64,000 nucleotides of DNA from Nostoc sp. ATCC 43529. Lineage in GTDB: Bacteria; Cyanobacteriota; Cyanobacteriia; Cyanobacteriales; Nostocaceae. A model generated the notes under the pieces. It was not told the DNA's origin, ran no database searches, and saw nothing but the letters and a program-made list of their open reading frames with translations. Below are positions 7,418 through 17,672 of this stretch, in pieces. Numbering within the stretch: the stretch's first letter is position 1; each line of letters opens with the position of its first letter. Location: NCBI GenBank assembly GCA_003326205.1, contig LWTK01000056.1:16236-80235 (forward strand). Reading direction: 5' to 3'. The position numbers and the translations under genes are program-made.

Positions 7418-10400
7418 TTATTCGTCGTCGAAATCGTCTTCGTCTTCGTCGTCGTCTTCGTAATCTTCTTCGTCTGCTACTTCATCGGCGATTAAGTCAT
7501 CGTCGTCATCTAAAATTGACCTTTCCGCACGTCTGCTTCCATAGCTAGGCTCTCCCAGAGTCGGAGAATCTAAATTATAGGTGCGAGCTGTGCGGTCATC
7601 TAAGACCATATCCAAGGGATCGTCAACTTCATCTAAGACACTACTACTAATATCAGTAGCATAGTCATCGATCGCACTGGTTTCTTCATAAGTATTGTAA
7701 CCAGTACCAGCTGGAATCAATCGCCCGATAATCACGTTTTCTTTTAATCCTCGCAGCCAGTCAGATTTGCCTTCAATAGCTGCTTCAGTAAGCACCCGTG
7801 TTGTCTCTTGGAAAGATGCAGCAGAAATAAAACTGTCGGTGTTCAAAGATGCTTTAGTAATCCCCAATAATACTGGAGTATACTGTGCCCTAGCACCGCC
7901 TGTGATTGCCATTGCTTCGTTCACCTGCTCAACTTGGCGCAGTTCCACCAATTCACCGGGTAGCATTGTGGTGTCACCACCATCATCAATGCGGACTTTG
8001 TTGGTCATCTGGCGCACAATCACTTCAATGTGTTTATCGGAAATATCAATCCCTTGAGACTGATACACCATTTGCACTTCATTCACCAAGAATGTCTGTA
8101 CTTTCTGTAAAGCATGGCTAGCACAAGCATAAACCCCGTCTTCGGAACCCAAGCTAAAGAAGATTTCCAAAATTTCATGGGGGTTAGATGGGCCATCAGT
8201 CAACGGTTGTCCTGCTAACACATGAGATCCATCTGGGACAATTAAGTTTTGCCCTGGGCCTAGAGGATAATCTGTGACTACACCATTTGATTCTACGACT
8301 TTGATGGCGATCGCTTCATCACCATCACCATAAACTACCTTGACTTCTCCCGCCCGCCGTGTTAAAATGCATGCCTCTTTAGGTTTACGAGCTTCGAGCA
8401 ATTCTTCAATCCGGGGCAAACCTTGAATAATGTCTCCGGTTTTGGCGCGTTCAAATACCAACAGCACCAAGTTATCGCCCCGTTGTACCAAATCACCGTC
8501 TTCTATTTGCAACACTGCGCCAGGACTGACTCGGTAAGGACGACCAACGCGGATAGTAATGGCATAGTTCTGAGTTTGCAGTGAGGAACTAGGAGTTTCA
8601 GCATTAACTACTAACTCTTCACTCTTAACTCCTAACTTTTTCACATCCATTACTTGCCCAGATTCCTCAGCAAAAACTCCAGCGGCAACTTCTGTACCTG
8701 CTACGAGCAAGTCACCCGCCTTCACTTTTGGCTGAGTACTAGTATTTACGGTAATCATGTCAGTTTCCCGCAACACCAAGCAGCGACGGACATTTTCAGT
8801 TCCCTTTTGCACGCCCCGCACTATCCCGCCTTCTTTAGACAAGATTTGGGTACGTGCAACTACAGATCCTGGCGCGATGGTTAATCCATCTTGCACTTCC
8901 AGTGTTGTTTGGGTACTACCTTGCGTAGCATCAGCGGTAATGTCTCGACGAATTACCAAGGATTCCAAAATTACCAGCTGCAAGCGTTGAACTTCTGCAT
9001 CTTCCGTATCCTGCACTAATTCAATATCTGCTGCTAGGGGGGAAGCGTTGTGGTCTTGTTCGCCTTCTTGCTCAATTTCCAGTACTAGCTGGGTTCGCAG
9101 TAGTTCTACACCTTCTACGGATTTCACTCTTTCAGAATCCTTGTAAGGCAGCCGTTGTACTGCGCGTAACTGAATGGAACGCCCAGTTTGTTGACTTACC
9201 GATGTAGTTGATGGCACGTCTGGATTGTTCGGTACAGCAAACTCCACTACCGGACGACTTAACAAGGCTGGGCCTTCTGGTGTCTCCACATACTGGATAT
9301 AGCGTAATTCCGTAGCGACAGTGCCTTGAAACTCCTCGCCTGGTTGGACGAAGGTGTTATCTCTTCCCATAACTGCTTCAGGATCGTCCACCATCAGCAG
9401 TTCCCCTGGCTTGACGACCACTTCTCGCAGAATGTCGTTTTTCTGGGTAACTTCAATCACACCGCTGTTTTGGCAGAAGATATCCTTCACAACTTCGGTG
9501 CCAGCTTCCACAAACTGGCCGTCTTCCACTAACAGCAAGGAAATATCTTTATTAACTTCGTGGGTTTCTTCGGGAATCCACAACAGCGTACCGCCTTGGA
9601 CAACTTCATAACCCAGTTTGGCTTTGCCTTTTTTCTGGACTTCCACACCCGCGAATTTCAAGAATCCACCAGTGGTTGTGCGATAGCGGTCATCAATTAA
9701 CTCAGCTACCACTTGACCGTTTTGCACTTTTGTGCCTGGTGTAGCGCGGAGGTTAAATACTTGGTTGTTGCCAGTGGAAACTAGGTAGTTATTGCGACCT
9801 TGGGAACTTTGGACTGTTACTGTTGCCTGGTCTAAGACTACAGAAGCGGTAATAATCTCAATTTCCCTAGTACTCTTCCCTGGAGTAGCTTCGGGCAAGC
9901 GAACCACACCACCGTGGAGAGTAGTTAATTTGGTTTCTGCTAATACTCCATTAGAAGCGATCGCGTCACCATTTTTCACCACCAATTCGGCACCAGGCGG
10001 CAAGTTGTAAACTTCCCCAGATAAAATCCAAATCAAACCACCCCGTGCGGCTGTGGTTGTAGTGTTGCCCTGACGGTCAGTTTTTTGTTCTGGAACGACT
10101 TCGGCAAATTGCACTTCCCCTGCCAAGTCAGAAGCCACATCTTTAACAGCTTTTTCTGTATTAGTCCGAGTTGTGCGTCCACCAAGGGCGACTTCTGCCA
10201 ACAACTGACCTTGTTTTACTTGATTGCCGTCAAATACATATAGTGTAGAACCTTGAGTCAGCTGCACCTCTTGGTTACCTGGGGTGGCATCGCCTTCTTT
10301 TTTAGGTTCCAAAATGATGACGCCATTAGCTTCAACATACAAGGCATCTTCCCCGTGGCGGGTACGATATTGTCTTGTCCGTAATTTGCGGGGAATTTTC

Positions 10401-11482
10401 ACAGTCCCATCAATTTTAGAACGGACTTGTTGTGCCACTTCCCCAGTAAACACACCACCTGTGTGGAATGTCCGCATCGTTAACTGAGTACCTGGTTCAC
10501 CGATACTTTGGGCAGCAATGATCCCCACAGCTTCGCCCAAGTCTACCATCTTAGCGTGGGCTAAACTCCAACCATAACAATGTTGACAGACAGAACGTGC
10601 AGCTTCACAAGTTAAGGGACTCCGCACTACAACTTCTCCCACCCCAGACCTGCCTATTTCCTTGGCCAAGTCGTCGGAAATTGGGGTGTTGCGTGATGCA
10701 ATCACTTCTTTTGTAACTGGATGCACTACATCTTCGCCAATTACCCGTCCCATCAAGCGGTTTGCCAGGGGAATCAAAGTTTTGGCACCTTCTGTCATTG
10801 GCCGAATGGGAATGCCTCTAGTGGTACCGCAGTCAAATTCCCGAATAATCACATCCTGGGATACGTCCACCAAACGCCGGGTGAGATAACCAGAGTCAGC
10901 CGTCCGTAAGGCGGTATCCACCAATCCTTTTCTCGCACCGTAAGACGAAATAATGTATTCGGTTACAGTCAGTCCTTCGCGGAAGTTAGTTTTAATGGGC
11001 AAATCGATAATTTCCCCTTGGGGATCTGCCATCAGTCCCCGCATTCCCACCAACTGCCGGACTTGGGAGATGTTACCCCGCGCCCCAGAGAATGCCATCA
11101 TGTACACGGAGTTGAGAGGATTAGTCTTCTTGAAGTGGACAACTACCTCATCTTTGAGGGCTTCACTGGTACCGTTCCAGGTATCGATTACCTTTTGGAA
11201 ACGTTCTACTTCAGTGATTTCACCTCGTTGGTAACGGGCTTCAGTGGCGCGAATTTCTTCTTCGGCTGCTTCTAGGAGCGATCGCTTGGTTGGTGGTACC
11301 ATCAAATCATCTACACTGATGGAAACCCCTGCTCTGGTGGCGTAGCGAAAACCCAAATCTTTCAATTTGTCCGCCATTACTGCGGTTCGTGCCGTACCAT
11401 AATGCGTAAAGGCCCAAGAAATCAAATTTCTCAGTTGACCTTTATCTACCACCCGATTGCGAAAAATCATTTTTTCAGTCAT
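7418..11482 (-). CDS. rpoC2: DNA-directed RNA polymerase subunit beta' (C-terminal part)
   Basis: 1354 residues, the C-terminal half of bacterial RpoC, which is a separate gene in cyanobacteria and chloroplasts. It forms part of the active centre, including the bridge-helix region (AAQSIGEPGTQL) and the trigger loop, whose first half (TMRTFHTGG, about 335-345) and second half (GLPRIEELLEARKP, about 1015) are separated by the large cyanobacterial SI3 insertion. A zinc site is visible in CEAARSVCQHCYGW. The protein ends in a long acidic tail rich in Asp/Glu. Residues about 947-960, late in SI3, are encoded by a sequence resembling intergenic tandem repeats. It is third in the operon after rpoB and rpoC1. 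Confidence 0.98.
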   Translation of the reverse strand: MTEKMIFRNRVVDKGQLRNLISWAFTHYGTARTAVMADKLKDLGFRYATRAGVSISVDDLMVPPTKRSLLEAAEEEIRATEARYQRGEITEVERFQKVIDTWNGTSEALKDEVVVHFKKTNPLNSVYMMAFSGARGNISQVRQLVGMRGLMADPQGEIIDLPIKTNFREGLTVTEYIISSYGARKGLVDTALRTADSGYLTRRLVDVSQDVIIREFDCGTTRGIPIRPMTEGAKTLIPLANRLMGRVIGEDVVHPVTKEVIASRNTPISDDLAKEIGRSGVGEVVVRSPLTCEAARSVCQHCYGWSLAHAKMVDLGEAVGIIAAQSIGEPGTQLTMRTFHTGGVFTGEVAQQVRSKIDGTVKIPRKLRTRQYRTRHGEDALYVEANGVIILEPKKEGDATPGNQEVQLTQGSTLYVFDGNQVKQGQLLAEVALGGRTTRTNTEKAVKDVASDLAGEVQFAEVVPEQKTDRQGNTTTTAARGGLIWILSGEVYNLPPGAELVVKNGDAIASNGVLAETKLTTLHGGVVRLPEATPGKSTREIEIITASVVLDQATVTVQSSQGRNNYLVSTGNNQVFNLRATPGTKVQNGQVVAELIDDRYRTTTGGFLKFAGVEVQKKGKAKLGYEVVQGGTLLWIPEETHEVNKDISLLLVEDGQFVEAGTEVVKDIFCQNSGVIEVTQKNDILREVVVKPGELLMVDDPEAVMGRDNTFVQPGEEFQGTVATELRYIQYVETPEGPALLSRPVVEFAVPNNPDVPSTTSVSQQTGRSIQLRAVQRLPYKDSERVKSVEGVELLRTQLVLEIEQEGEQDHNASPLAADIELVQDTEDAEVQRLQLVILESLVIRRDITADATQGSTQTTLEVQDGLTIAPGSVVARTQILSKEGGIVRGVQKGTENVRRCLVLRETDMITVNTSTQPKVKAGDLLVAGTEVAAGVFAEESGQVMDVKKLGVKSEELVVNAETPSSSLQTQNYAITIRVGRPYRVSPGAVLQIEDGDLVQRGDNLVLLVFERAKTGDIIQGLPRIEELLEARKPKEACILTRRAGEVKVVYGDGDEAIAIKVVESNGVVTDYPLGPGQNLIVPDGSHVLAGQPLTDGPSNPHEILEIFFSLGSEDGVYACASHALQKVQTFLVNEVQMVYQSQGIDISDKHIEVIVRQMTNKVRIDDGGDTTMLPGELVELRQVEQVNEAMAITGGARAQYTPVLLGITKASLNTDSFISAASFQETTRVLTEAAIEGKSDWLRGLKENVIIGRLIPAGTGYNTYEETSAIDDYATDISSSVLDEVDDPLDMVLDDRTARTYNLDSPTLGEPSYGSRRAERSILDDDDDLIADEVADEEDYEDDDEDEDDFDDE
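8605..8642. repeat. short tandem repeat inside rpoC2
   Basis: Units of TAACT(C/A)CT, the same as those between rpoC2, rpoC1 and rpoB, occur inside the coding sequence. On the coding strand they encode KKLGVKSEELVVNAE without breaking the frame. Confidence 0.6.
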
Positions 11483-11499
11483 TAGTCATTAAGTCCTGA

Positions 11500-11577
11500 A
11501 TTAATAGTTAGGAGTTATAAGTTAGGAGTCAGGAGTTATTAATTCAAAACTCATAACTCATAACTCTTAACTCATCA
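11500..11577. repeat. short tandem repeat between rpoC1 and rpoC2
   Basis: Degenerate heptamers of AACTCAT and GGAGTTA type, arranged so the two halves could pair as an imperfect hairpin, fill most of the 95-bp rpoC1-rpoC2 spacer. Confidence 0.6.
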
Positions 11578-13455
11578 CTAACTTGCTAGTGCTTCCTGAA
11601 TCGCTTTATTGTAAATAACCCGGCCAGGCGTTGTACGTATATACTGTGAGACAAGATTTCCCTTGGAGTCTTCTCTGACTCGGCGGAACTTATACTTTAA
11701 TGTCCGGCTACCATCCTCGTGTTCTATAACTTCCAGAGGTTCTGTATCTGGTTGGTCTGATTCCATTTCCCCGTCAAACCGAACATAAATATAGGCGTGC
11801 AAGTCAATTTCCTCTTGCTGGAAAGCCATGATTACGTCATCTAAGGAAGCAAAGTACTTGCCTGCGCCTTTGATAGCAGCAGGATTTTCTGCTGTTAAGT
11901 AATATGCTCCTAACACCATATCTTGGCTAGGCGTGATAATGGGTTTACCTGTGGCTGGTGACAAAATATTGTTAGAAGCCAACATCAACAACCGCGCCTC
12001 AGCCTGACTTTCTAATGACAATGGTACGTGTACGGCCATTTGGTCGCCATCAAAGTCAGCGTTAAACGCCGGACATACTAAAGGATGCAGTTGAATTGCT
12101 CTCCCTTCTACCAAAATTGGTTCAAAAGATTGAATACCCAAACGGTGCAACGTCGGTGCCCGGTTAAGCAGCACTGGGTGTCCTTCAATTACTTCTTCGA
12201 GTACATCCCAAACACTAGGATCGTTACGCGATATCAACTTTTTCGCAGCTTTGATGTTATTCACCATACCACTGCGAATTAAGCGGTTAATTACAAACGG
12301 TTGAAATAGCTCAATTGCCATTTCTCTGGGCAAACCGCACTGGTGAATTTTCAGCTTCGGCCCGACTACAATTACCGAACGTCCAGAGTAGTCAACTCGT
12401 TTACCTAGCAAGTTTTGTCTAAAACGTCCTTGCTTACCTTCAATAATGTCGGACAAAGATTTTAGGGGTCGGTTATTTGCCCCCACAACAGTGCGCCCCC
12501 GCCGACCATTGTCAATCAAAGCATCTACCGCTTCTTGCAGCATCCGCTTTTCGTTACGCACAATAATCTCTGGCGCCAAAATTTCTTGCAAGCGTGCCAA
12601 ACGATTATTGCGGTTAATTACCCGCCGATATAAATCATTTAAATCGCTAGTGGCAAAACGTCCGCCATCTAGCTGCACCATTGGGCGCAAGTCGGGGGGA
12701 ATCACGGGAATAACTGCCATCACCATCCACTCTGGCTTAGAACCAGTAGCGATGAAGTTGTCAATTACCCGCAGCCGTTTAATTAACTTGGCCCGCTTTT
12801 GTCCCTTAGCATTACCAATTTCTTCCCGCAGGCTTTCAGCTTCTTGCTCTAAATTAATATCCGCAAGCAAGCGCAGCAGTGCTTCAGCACCAATGCCTAC
12901 CTCTACGCCCTGTAGCTGAGAATCTTCACTATAAATTTGGTCTTCAATTTCCAGCCACTGATCTTCACTCAGTAGCTGTTTGTAAGTTAAAGTCTCGGCA
13001 TTACCTGGACTTAAGACAACATAAGAGTTGAAATAGACAATCTGCTCTACATCCCGCAAGGGCATATCCAGCAGGATGGAAATATAGCTAGGAATGCCTT
13101 TGAGATACCAAACGTGAGCGACTGGTGCGGCGAGTTTAATGTAGCCCATACGGTGACGACGCACCCGTGACTCGGTAACTTCTACCCCACACCGCTCACA
13201 GACAATACCTCTGTGACGGACTCTTTTATACTTGCCACAATGACATTCCCAATCTTTCGCAGGGCCAAAGATGCGCTCACAAAATAAGCCATCCATCTCT
13301 GGCTTGAGAGTCCGGTAATTAATAGTTTCTGGCTTAGTGACTTCACCAACTACCTGACCATTGGGCAAAGTTCTCTCGCCCCACTGGCGAATGCGTTCTG
13401 GTGATGCTAAGCCGATTTTTACGTAGTCAAACTGATTAGTTTGGGCTGGTCTCAT
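11578..13455 (-). CDS. rpoC1: DNA-directed RNA polymerase subunit gamma
   Basis: 625 residues, equivalent to the N-terminal half of bacterial beta'. The zinc ribbon is complete (C71, C73, C86, C89 in CHCGKYK and CERCGVEV), and the catalytic Mg-binding loop NADFDGDQM is present near residue 470. The rudder/switch region (KSLSDIIEGKQGRFRQNLLGKRVDYSGRS in part) is also recognisable. The start MRPAQTNQFDYVKIGLASPE matches the usual cyanobacterial RpoC1 start. It lies between rpoB (134 bp upstream) and rpoC2 (95 bp downstream), and both spacers are filled with short tandem repeats. Confidence 0.98.
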   Translation of the reverse strand: MRPAQTNQFDYVKIGLASPERIRQWGERTLPNGQVVGEVTKPETINYRTLKPEMDGLFCERIFGPAKDWECHCGKYKRVRHRGIVCERCGVEVTESRVRRHRMGYIKLAAPVAHVWYLKGIPSYISILLDMPLRDVEQIVYFNSYVVLSPGNAETLTYKQLLSEDQWLEIEDQIYSEDSQLQGVEVGIGAEALLRLLADINLEQEAESLREEIGNAKGQKRAKLIKRLRVIDNFIATGSKPEWMVMAVIPVIPPDLRPMVQLDGGRFATSDLNDLYRRVINRNNRLARLQEILAPEIIVRNEKRMLQEAVDALIDNGRRGRTVVGANNRPLKSLSDIIEGKQGRFRQNLLGKRVDYSGRSVIVVGPKLKIHQCGLPREMAIELFQPFVINRLIRSGMVNNIKAAKKLISRNDPSVWDVLEEVIEGHPVLLNRAPTLHRLGIQSFEPILVEGRAIQLHPLVCPAFNADFDGDQMAVHVPLSLESQAEARLLMLASNNILSPATGKPIITPSQDMVLGAYYLTAENPAAIKGAGKYFASLDDVIMAFQQEEIDLHAYIYVRFDGEMESDQPDTEPLEVIEHEDGSRTLKYKFRRVREDSKGNLVSQYIRTTPGRVIYNKAIQEALAS

Positions 13456-13485
13456 ACTTTAAGTGCTGAGTTTTGAGTTATGAGT

Positions 13486-13588
13486 ATATTTAGTTTTAAT
13501 TTAGAAGTTAGGAGTTATGAATTATTAGTTATGAGTAAAACTTCTAATCAGTCTTTACTCCTAACTCCTAACTCCTAACTCCTCACTC
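13486..13588. repeat. short tandem repeat between rpoB and rpoC1
   Basis: Four near-perfect heptamers TAACTCC in a row close to the rpoB stop, facing degenerate complementary units (TTAGGAGTTATGA) upstream of rpoC1. Typical heterocystous-cyanobacterial short tandem repeats, here within an essential operon. Confidence 0.65.
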
Positions 13589-13589
13589 T

Positions 13590-16500
13590 CTATTCGTCGT
13601 CTTCCAGCGATTCGCGGGAAAGAGATTCATAGGTGGGTCGGGGAGGTGTACGACGGGCTGATTGGTCTGCCATCAAATCGACTTCCACATCTAAAGAACT
13701 ACCGTCTGCTTGGGTTTCTACCTTGTGTACCGCAATATCTAACCCCAAGGATTGTAGTTCGCGCATTAACACCTTAAAGGACTCTGGTGTTCCAGGTCGA
13801 GGAATTGCCTTACCTTTAACGATCGCATTTAACGCTTCATTTCGTCCTTGCATATCGTCGGATTTCACTGTCAACAATTCCTGTAAGGTGTAAGCCGCAC
13901 CAAAGGCTTCCAATGCCCACACTTCCATTTCCCCAAACCGCTGGCCGCCTTGTTGTGCTTTACCACCCAAGGGTTGCTGGGTCACCAGTGAGTAAGGGCC
14001 TGTCGAACGGGCGTGAATCTTATCGTCTACCAAATGCACCAGCTTCAGCATGTAAGCCACACCAATGGTGATTGGTCGGTCAAAGGGTTCCCCTGTACGC
14101 CCATCAAACACCATGATTTTACCTGGGTCATCTGGGTTATATACCCAGTCTTTGCTGGTTTCATCCCGTGCTTCTTGCAATTTGCCATGCACGATTCTCC
14201 GAGATGACTCTTCACCATACATTTCGTCAAAGGGAGTAATCTTAAATCGCACTCCCAAAGTATGACCAGCCCAACCCAAAAGGCACTCAAATACTTGTCC
14301 GACGTTCATCCGGCTGGGTACGCCCAAGGGGTTGAGTACGATGTCCACTGGCGAACCGTCAGGTAAATATGGCATGTCTTCTGCTGGCAAGATCCGAGAA
14401 ATAATCCCTTTATTGCCGTGGCGTCCTGCCATTTTGTCGCCAACTTGGATTTTGCGTTTTTGGGCAACATACACCCGGACTACCATATTGGCTCCTGGTG
14501 GCAATTCATCGCCTTGTTCGCGGGTAAATAAGCGCACGTCAACTACGCGCCCTTTTTCACCGTTGGGTACTCGCAGGGAATTGTCTCGCACATCCCGCGC
14601 TTTTTCACCGAAAATCGCCCGCAAGAGTTTTTCTTCTGGTGGTTGGTCAGATTCACCTTTTGGTGTTACTTTACCCACCAAGATATCGCCAGCTTCTACC
14701 CATGCCCCAATGCGGATAATTCCTTGTTCATCTAACTGACGCAAGGCATCTTCCCCGACGTTGGGAATTTCTCTGGTGATTTCTTCTGGCCCCAGTTTTG
14801 TCTGTCTAGCCTCAATTTCATATTTTTCAATGTGAATTGAGGTGTAGATATCATCCTGCACCAGTCGCTCAGAAATTAAAATTGCGTCTTCGTAGTTGTA
14901 GCCTTCCCAAGGCATGTAAGCAACGACGATATTTTGTCCTAGCGCCAATTCACCGCCTTCGGTGGAGGAGCCATCAGCTAGTACCTGACCTGCTACCACT
15001 TTTTCGCCAATGCGGACGAGGGGCTTTTGGTTCAAGCAGGTGTCTTGGTTTGAGCGTTGGTACTTAGAAAGTGGATATCTAATTTCTGAGGTGTTGGGTT
15101 TTGGACGCACCCGAATTTCTGTAGCATCTACGTATGTGACATCGCCATCAGTACGTGATACAATTACCATCCCGGAGTCTCTTGCACCTTGTGCTTCTAA
15201 GCCTGTACCAACTAATGGACGTTCTGGTTTCAGCAGGGGTACTGCTTGCCGTTGCATGTTTGACCCCATCAGTGCTCGGTTAGCGTCATCATGCTCCAAG
15301 AAGGGAATCATGCTGGTAGCTACGGACACAATTTGTACGGGAGACACCGCTACGTAGTCCACTTGCTCTGGCGTTGTAGTTGAGAATTCCTGACGATAGC
15401 GTACTGGCACTTGCGGCCCAATAATATGACCTGTTTCATCTACAGGAATGTCTCCAGGAGCAACCCGCAGGTCATCTTCTTCATCAGCTGTCATGTAGAG
15501 TGGCGGCAAATCAAATCTGACTCGCCCATTTTCTACAGGTCTAAATGGCGTTTCCAAGAAACCGTACTGGTTCACTCGTGCATGGGTCGCCAAGGAGCCA
15601 ATCAACCCAGCGTTGGGGCCTTCTGGTGTTTCAATGGGGCAAATACGTCCGTAGTGGCTAGGATGAATATCCCGCACAGCAAACCCCGCACGTTCGCGAG
15701 TTAAACCACCAGGGCCCAGGGCACTCAAGCGGCGTTTGTGAGTCAGTTCTGCTAAGGGATTGGTTTGATCCATGAACTGGCTTAATTGGCTGGAACCAAA
15801 GAATTCTTTAATGGCTGCTACTAGTGGTTTGGGGTTAACCAAGGAAGCAGGAGTGAGAACTTCGGCATCGGATACGGTCATCCGTTCTCGAATAATTCTT
15901 TCTAAACGGTTTAAGCCTACCCGCACTTGGTTTTGTAGCAATTCCCCGACGCTTCTCACACGACGGTTACCTAAGTGGTCAATGTCATCGATGTTGCCGA
16001 TGTCATACTCTAAATTGATTAGGTAATCTACTGCTGCCAAAATATCGCTGGAGGTCAGCACACGCATGGTATCAGGTACAGAAAGGCGCAATTTCTTATT
16101 GAGCTTGTACCGACCAACGCGACCCAAGTCGTAACGTTTCGGGTCAAAGAAACGCGAGTCTAAGAGTTGTTGTCCGCCCAAGACTGTGGGTGGTTCGCCA
16201 GGACGCAGTTTGCGATATAACTCCATCAGGGCTTCTTCTTCAGAAAATTGCCCTTCTTTTTCGATGGTTTTTTGGAAATATTCTGGGTGGCGTAAGGCGT
16301 CGAAGATTTCGTTGTCTGATAAGCCTAAAGCTTTTAATAGTACCTGGGCTGAGAGTTTGCGGGTTTTGTCGATGCGTACCCACACCAAATCGTTACGGTC
16401 TGTTTCAAATTTCAGCCATGCCCCCCGGTTGGGAATTAAGCTAGCAGAATAAGTACGCCGCCCGTTTTTATCGATTTCGGATTTATAGTAAACTCCTGGC

Positions 16501-16889
16501 GATCGCACTATTTGGTTGACAATCACCCGCTCGGCTCCGTTGATAATAAAGGTGCCGCGATCGGTCATCAAAGGCAAATCTCCAATGAATACCTCTTGCT
16601 CTTTGATTTCCCCGGTTTCTTTATTAATCAAGCGTGTGGGAACATACATTTGGACGGCATAGGTACTATCCCGTCGTTTGGCTTCTTCAACACTGTACTT
16701 TGGCTCTTTAAGTTTGTAGTTCTGACCCAAAAAGTGCAGTTCTAGTTTGCCCGTATAATCTGTGATCGGACTAAAGGAGTTCAGTTCTTCTATCAGCCCT
16801 TCTTCCAAAAACCAGCGGAAGCTTGAACGCTGGATTTCAATCAAGTCGGGCAATAGAAAGGCGGGTTCCATATATGTTTCTTTAGTCAT
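13590..16889 (-). CDS. rpoB: DNA-directed RNA polymerase subunit beta
   Basis: 1099 residues. Typical RpoB blocks are in order: ELNSFSPITDYTGKLEL at the N-terminus, the rifampicin-region sequence SSQLSQFMDQTNPLAELTHKR, IETPEGPNAGLIGSLA, GYNYEDAILISE, GDKMAGRHGNKGI and the C-terminal GKAQQGGQRFGEMEVWALEA. Cyanobacterial RpoB is shorter than the E. coli protein because it lacks lineage-specific insertions; the length fits. The ATG at 16889 gives MTKETYMEPAFLLPDL; a second ATG six codons in is also possible. It is the first gene of the rpoB-rpoC1-rpoC2 operon, preceded by 783 bp of non-coding DNA that must hold the promoter. Confidence 0.98.
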   Translation of the reverse strand: MTKETYMEPAFLLPDLIEIQRSSFRWFLEEGLIEELNSFSPITDYTGKLELHFLGQNYKLKEPKYSVEEAKRRDSTYAVQMYVPTRLINKETGEIKEQEVFIGDLPLMTDRGTFIINGAERVIVNQIVRSPGVYYKSEIDKNGRRTYSASLIPNRGAWLKFETDRNDLVWVRIDKTRKLSAQVLLKALGLSDNEIFDALRHPEYFQKTIEKEGQFSEEEALMELYRKLRPGEPPTVLGGQQLLDSRFFDPKRYDLGRVGRYKLNKKLRLSVPDTMRVLTSSDILAAVDYLINLEYDIGNIDDIDHLGNRRVRSVGELLQNQVRVGLNRLERIIRERMTVSDAEVLTPASLVNPKPLVAAIKEFFGSSQLSQFMDQTNPLAELTHKRRLSALGPGGLTRERAGFAVRDIHPSHYGRICPIETPEGPNAGLIGSLATHARVNQYGFLETPFRPVENGRVRFDLPPLYMTADEEDDLRVAPGDIPVDETGHIIGPQVPVRYRQEFSTTTPEQVDYVAVSPVQIVSVATSMIPFLEHDDANRALMGSNMQRQAVPLLKPERPLVGTGLEAQGARDSGMVIVSRTDGDVTYVDATEIRVRPKPNTSEIRYPLSKYQRSNQDTCLNQKPLVRIGEKVVAGQVLADGSSTEGGELALGQNIVVAYMPWEGYNYEDAILISERLVQDDIYTSIHIEKYEIEARQTKLGPEEITREIPNVGEDALRQLDEQGIIRIGAWVEAGDILVGKVTPKGESDQPPEEKLLRAIFGEKARDVRDNSLRVPNGEKGRVVDVRLFTREQGDELPPGANMVVRVYVAQKRKIQVGDKMAGRHGNKGIISRILPAEDMPYLPDGSPVDIVLNPLGVPSRMNVGQVFECLLGWAGHTLGVRFKITPFDEMYGEESSRRIVHGKLQEARDETSKDWVYNPDDPGKIMVFDGRTGEPFDRPITIGVAYMLKLVHLVDDKIHARSTGPYSLVTQQPLGGKAQQGGQRFGEMEVWALEAFGAAYTLQELLTVKSDDMQGRNEALNAIVKGKAIPRPGTPESFKVLMRELQSLGLDIAVHKVETQADGSSLDVEVDLMADQSARRTPPRPTYESLSRESLEDDE

Positions 16890-17672
16890 GCCTCTACCTT
16901 TGTCAACCTGGTTAAATTTTCTTTCCCTTGGACACTGCGCTGTTTAATGCTTCCCACTGCTAGCCAGTGTCCTTTGCTGTTTGGGAACTTTTCTTTATAC
17001 ACCTATCTATTTACAAATGCGAGCCAACACAGCGACCAAAGCTGGAATCAACGATTTTACCCAGGGAGTAATCGCCTTTAATGGGGAGTGGGGAGCGGGG
17101 AACACAGAGGGGGAAAACTCTTGTTTAGTCCCCACTCCCCAGTCCCTAATCCCCAATCCCCAATTAACATATTCCTGAATTCGATCTACTTTCCTCACTT
17201 CCCCTCCAAAAAGCGCGTTAATTTGCTTACGCAGCTCTACACGGTATGCCTAAAGTACACCCCGCTATCTATACTCTCAGTAATATCCTAGATATCCTAA
17301 GTTTGAGGAAACCATCTGCATCTTGTCGGCTTTGAATCGGAATCACTTTACTTTGCTGGATTTTAGTCACAAGGCAATTTCATTTAACGATTTTGTATAG
17401 GTTCAACACACACTAAGCCGATGTTGTGCATAATTATGGCTCAACCTGAGTTGTCACAGTCAGTCATGTGTCGAGAGCATCCGCTTGTAGAGATTTGGAG
17501 GATGGCTAAGCCGAATAACAGCACGGTAGATTAAACTTAGAAGTTTTACGTTCCTTCCTTTATCATTATGGCGCAAGCAAAATGTTTTGGAGGGAATGAT
17601 CTTAGCATATTTTTGTCCTCCTAGAGTTTTATTTGTTTGTAAGTAACTGGATAATATAGACTAAAGAACACT
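16890..17672. other. long upstream region of rpoB
   Basis: 783 bases with no supportable gene between tatD and rpoB. Part is a repeat (17083-17163). The right half, near 17320-17640, is unremarkable unique sequence. It should contain the rpoB promoter and leader, but no box pair was recognised with confidence. Confidence 0.6.
17083..17163. repeat. G-rich/C-rich inverted short tandem repeats
   Basis: GGGGAGTGGGGA (17083-17094) can pair with TCCCCACTCCCC (17129-17140), giving a 12-bp stem. Further CCCCAAT heptamers follow to 17163. The same heptamer family recurs near 60975-61022. Confidence 0.6.

Noticed and set aside
14013..14290. Overlapping ORFs on both strands within rpoB
   Set aside because: They are shadows of the conserved rpoB coding sequence.
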